Assembly (NCBI RefSeq): GCF_019093865.1
Contig: NZ_JABJXD010000001.1
Location: 1-64,000, forward strand
Source: Lentibacillus saliphilus
Lineage (GTDB): Bacteria; Bacillota; Bacilli; Bacillales; Amphibacillaceae
Direction: 5' to 3'
DNA length: 64,000 bases
Shown here: positions 61,353 through 64,000 of the stretch, piece by piece
Position numbering within the stretch: position 1 is the stretch's first letter
Layout of the letters: every line of letters starts with the position of its first letter
The notes under the pieces: generated by a model
What the model saw: only the letters and a program-made list of their open reading frames with translations
Database searches by the model: none
Told to the model about the DNA's origin: nothing
Made by a program: the position numbers and the translations under genes

Positions 61353-64000
61353 ATGACCAAATATGCAGTAATTGATTTAGAGACAACAGGGCATTCGCCT
61401 AAATCACATGATAAAATTATTGAAATTGGACTTGTCATCATTGAAGATCATCAGATTGTTGATCAGTATTCAACTTTAATTAATCCTAATATGACGATTC
61501 CAACTTTTATTACGTCTCTAACAGGGATATCTGATGAAGATGTGGCTTCAGCTCCCTTGTTTGGTGATGTTGTTGATCATATAAAGGGCTTACTAGCAGA
61601 TTGTTTTCTAGTGGCACATAATGCAGACTTCGATGTAGGCTTTCTTAATGATGCATTTTTGCTGGAAGGATTACCAAAGCTAACAAATCCGGTCATTGAC
61701 ACTGTTGAGCTCGCTAGAATTCTATATCCAACAGCCCCAGCATTTAAGCTCGGTCAGCTTGCTGATTATTTAAAGATTCAACATGAAGATCCACATCGTG
61801 CTTTATCTGATGCGATTGTTACTGGAAAGGTGCTCATTAAAAGTATCGCGAAAATGAATCAATTGCCATACGAAACAATTGTTCACTTAGAACGATTGTC
61901 ACATCAGCTTAAATCCAATATCCAGCATTTGTTAAGTGCGCGTCGTGATGCACTTGAATTCGACTTTGTTGATCGTGATGATATTGACATCTTTAAAGGG
62001 CTTGCAATTAAAAAGACGGACGATATCATCACTCATGATGAGGAAGACATCTCTTCCTATGGTGATTTGTTGGATGACATTTATGAAGAAGAAGGTGTAT
62101 TGTCGCAGAAACTTGAGCGGTATGAAAAACGACCAGGCCAACGCTTTATGTCTGAGGCTATTTTTGATGCGTTTCAGTCTCAGAAGCATGCGCTTATCGA
62201 AGCAGAAACAGGGACAGGCAAATCATTGGCTTATTTAATACCAGCAATTTATGAAGCATACCGAACGTCCTCGAGGGTTGTCATAAGTACATATACAACA
62301 CAATTACAGTCACAATTATTAGAGGAAGAAGTCCCGCTTGTAAAATCGCTCTTACCGTTCCCTTTTAAGATCGCTCTTTTAAAAGGAAAGCGACATTATA
62401 TTAGTTTGGAAAAGTTTTCCCAAGAACTGAATACGACCGAATATGACCATTATGGCATTACATTAACAAAAGCTATGCTTTTAATATGGCTCACCGAAAC
62501 GAAAACAGGTGATATTGAGGAAGTAACCCTTCCTTCGAGTGGATACGCCTTTTATAATAAGGTATCAGCAGAAGGAGAGGGGTATCATCGATCAGATTCT
62601 ATCTGGTTCAGTAAATCGTATTATCAAAAAGCGCGACAGCGTGCACAAAAGGCGAACGTTATCGTTACCAACCATGCGTTGCTATGTACAGACCTTTTAA
62701 ATGATTCTAATTTTATCCCGGCTTACGATAAGGCGATTGTGGATGAGGCGCATCACCTTGAAGATACTGTATCTAGACATTACGGTTTAAAGCTTGATTA
62801 TCAAGGTATCCAGTATGTTCTTAATCAAATCGGTTCAGCGAAGGACGGCGATTGGTTAGACAGGGTCATCAATGAGATTGATGTACAGCTAAGGCCATTT
62901 GCTGAGGAAAAGTGGCATGACACGTATCATGAGACAAAAAAAGAAATTGACGATTTCTTCAATCAATTGTTCCAATATGTTAAACTAAAACAGAATCGTG
63001 CAGATGTGATCAGTGATATAGGGCGTATCCAATATCGGTTTAAACATCAACAGGAAGATGGTCAAAAATGGGCAGTTATCGTTGACATGTGCGCAAGGCT
63101 CACGTTTTATTTGCGTGACTTAATACATATGTTGACTTTGCTAAAGGAACCTGTATCAAATTGTGCAAAAGCCGATCTCATTTGGGAGGAAGCCGAGGAT
63201 CATATTGGCAAACTTCAAGACGTCATTGATCAAATTGAAAGCTTATTTTTATTAGAAGATGATCAAAACGTTGTGAAATGGCTTGAAATAGATAGGTCCG
63301 GGTCAAAAAATACAGTAAGCATATTTAGCGAGCCGTTGGAGGTATCTGATATACTCCACGAGTCATTTTTTATGAAAAAGAACAGCATTATATTAACGAG
63401 TGCTACACTCACAATGAATCAGTCATTTTCATATATGATGAATAGACTAGGTGTACCGAGTGATGCTAAAACGGCACATATTAAATCGCCCTTTAATTAT
63501 GAGGATCAAGTTAAGCTTATGGTTCCGAAAGATTTTCCTGATATAAAGCATGGCAATGTTGATGAATTTATATATGCAACTTGTGAGGCTATTGTATCGT
63601 TAGCAGAAGTGACCAACGGAAGAATGCTTGTCTTGTTTACATCATACGATATGCTACGAAGATCATATGATTTGTTAAAAGAAACGCTTGATTCGGGACA
63701 ATTTGTTTTATTTGCTCAAGGTATTACAAGTGGTAGTCGAAGTCGCTTGAAAAAGAATTTCCAGACATTTGATCAAGCCATTTTGTTAGGGACAAGCTCT
63801 TTTTGGGAGGGTGTTGATATTCCAGGGGAGGATTTATCCAGCCTTGTAATTGTACGCCTTCCGTTTCAGCCTCCTGGTCAACCGGCTTTTGAGGCAAGGG
63901 GGCATATATTAAAAGAACAAGGCAAAAACGCCTTTATGGAGTTAGCATTACCACAAGCGGTTATTCGATTCAAGCAAGGTTTTGGCCGTTTAATTCGCTC
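61353..64000 (+). CDS. dinG: DinG-family exonuclease/helicase-like protein (3' end outside window)
   Basis: This gene is open to the right edge, giving at least 882 codons; the B. subtilis protein has about 930. The N-terminal DnaQ-type 3'-5' exonuclease domain (about 1-170) has D8 and E10 in VIDLETTG and HNADFD near 90. The XPD/DinG helicase domain has Walker A ETGTGKS near 285-291 and DEAH near 463. The KGKRHYISLEKF segment has serine and no cysteines where iron-sulfur DinG proteins have ligands, as in other Firmicutes. AAGGGGA precedes the ATG. Confidence 0.95.
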   Translation, partial: MTKYAVIDLETTGHSPKSHDKIIEIGLVIIEDHQIVDQYSTLINPNMTIPTFITSLTGISDEDVASAPLFGDVVDHIKGLLADCFLVAHNADFDVGFLNDAFLLEGLPKLTNPVIDTVELARILYPTAPAFKLGQLADYLKIQHEDPHRALSDAIVTGKVLIKSIAKMNQLPYETIVHLERLSHQLKSNIQHLLSARRDALEFDFVDRDDIDIFKGLAIKKTDDIITHDEEDISSYGDLLDDIYEEEGVLSQKLERYEKRPGQRFMSEAIFDAFQSQKHALIEAETGTGKSLAYLIPAIYEAYRTSSRVVISTYTTQLQSQLLEEEVPLVKSLLPFPFKIALLKGKRHYISLEKFSQELNTTEYDHYGITLTKAMLLIWLTETKTGDIEEVTLPSSGYAFYNKVSAEGEGYHRSDSIWFSKSYYQKARQRAQKANVIVTNHALLCTDLLNDSNFIPAYDKAIVDEAHHLEDTVSRHYGLKLDYQGIQYVLNQIGSAKDGDWLDRVINEIDVQLRPFAEEKWHDTYHETKKEIDDFFNQLFQYVKLKQNRADVISDIGRIQYRFKHQQEDGQKWAVIVDMCARLTFYLRDLIHMLTLLKEPVSNCAKADLIWEEAEDHIGKLQDVIDQIESLFLLEDDQNVVKWLEIDRSGSKNTVSIFSEPLEVSDILHESFFMKKNSIILTSATLTMNQSFSYMMNRLGVPSDAKTAHIKSPFNYEDQVKLMVPKDFPDIKHGNVDEFIYATCEAIVSLAEVTNGRMLVLFTSYDMLRRSYDLLKETLDSGQFVLFAQGITSGSRSRLKKNFQTFDQAILLGTSSFWEGVDIPGEDLSSLVIVRLPFQPPGQPAFEARGHILKEQGKNAFMELALPQAVIRFKQGFGRLIR

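Noticed and set aside
61936-62238. Short frames on both strands inside dinG
   Set aside because: They lie within the continuous dinG frame, which is open to the window edge.

Overview
The window is an AT-rich chromosomal segment of an endospore-forming, respiring Bacillaceae bacterium (Firmicutes). Gene content and order follow the Bacillus subtilis region from spoVA-lysA through scpAB, res, sigX, ypb, gudB, sleB, cmk, der, spoIVA, hbs, hep/men, aro, qcr and dapB to dinG. It is clearly not B. subtilis: many blocks are missing, and several genes are inserted or shortened. Almost all genes lie on the + strand. The exceptions are a YjcZ-type microprotein, fer, cotJABC and a YitT-family gene. I saw no tRNA, rRNA, CRISPR array, phage or insertion sequence. 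Statements about B. subtilis gene order and family function are from general knowledge; motifs, starts, promoters and hairpins were read from the sequence.

Layout. 0-5.7 kb: spoVAA-spoVAB-spoVAF, lysA, ppiB, a small M50-type membrane protease and an orphan ribT. 5.7-9.6 kb: scpAB (chromosome segregation), then dacB-spmA-spmB (spore cortex). 9.6-16.5 kb: rluB and resABC-resDE (cytochrome c biogenesis and redox two-component system). 16.5-22.4 kb: sigX-rsiX, fer, ypbB-recS-ypbD and a short ypbE-like gene. 22.4-23.7 kb: cotJABC. 23.7-29.5 kb: gudB, ypdA, prsW, sleB-ypeB. 29.5-32.9 kb: ypfA, cmk, plsC and an S1-domain gene. 33-40.4 kb: yphA, a YIEGIA-family gene with its small partner, der, gpsA, a SpoVIF-family gene, yphE, yphF and spoIVA. 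40.4-49 kb: hbs, mtrB, hepS-menG-hepT, ndk, cheR, aroC-aroB-aroA. 49-56.2 kb: ypiA, ypiB, ypiF, qcrABC, ypjA, a reduced ypjB-like gene, a YugP-type metallopeptidase and ypjC. 56.2-64 kb: ypjD, dapB, mgsA, bshA, cca, birA and dinG, which runs off the end.

How the genes work together. Several modules are coherent: menaquinone side chain and ring methylation (hepS, hepT, menG) with the menaquinol:cytochrome c reductase (qcrABC) and the haem-attachment machinery and regulator (resABC, resDE); the shikimate end-steps (aroB, aroA, aroC); bacillithiol synthesis and reduction (bshA, ypdA); and sporulation (spoVA genes, dacB-spmAB, cotJ, sleB-ypeB, spoIVA, a SpoVIF-family gene). No wholly new system stands out. 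The most interesting feature is a pattern: relative to B. subtilis the backbone lacks spoVAC-AD-AEB-AEA, ribDEAH, fni, folE/mtrA, aroH-trp-hisC-tyrA, bshB1 and panBCD, with flanking genes left intact and often tightly packed. This leaves stranded partners such as ribT and the tryptophan-sensing regulator mtrB (TRAP). The other leads are the shortened ypbE and ypjB homologues and the small M50 protease beside ribT.
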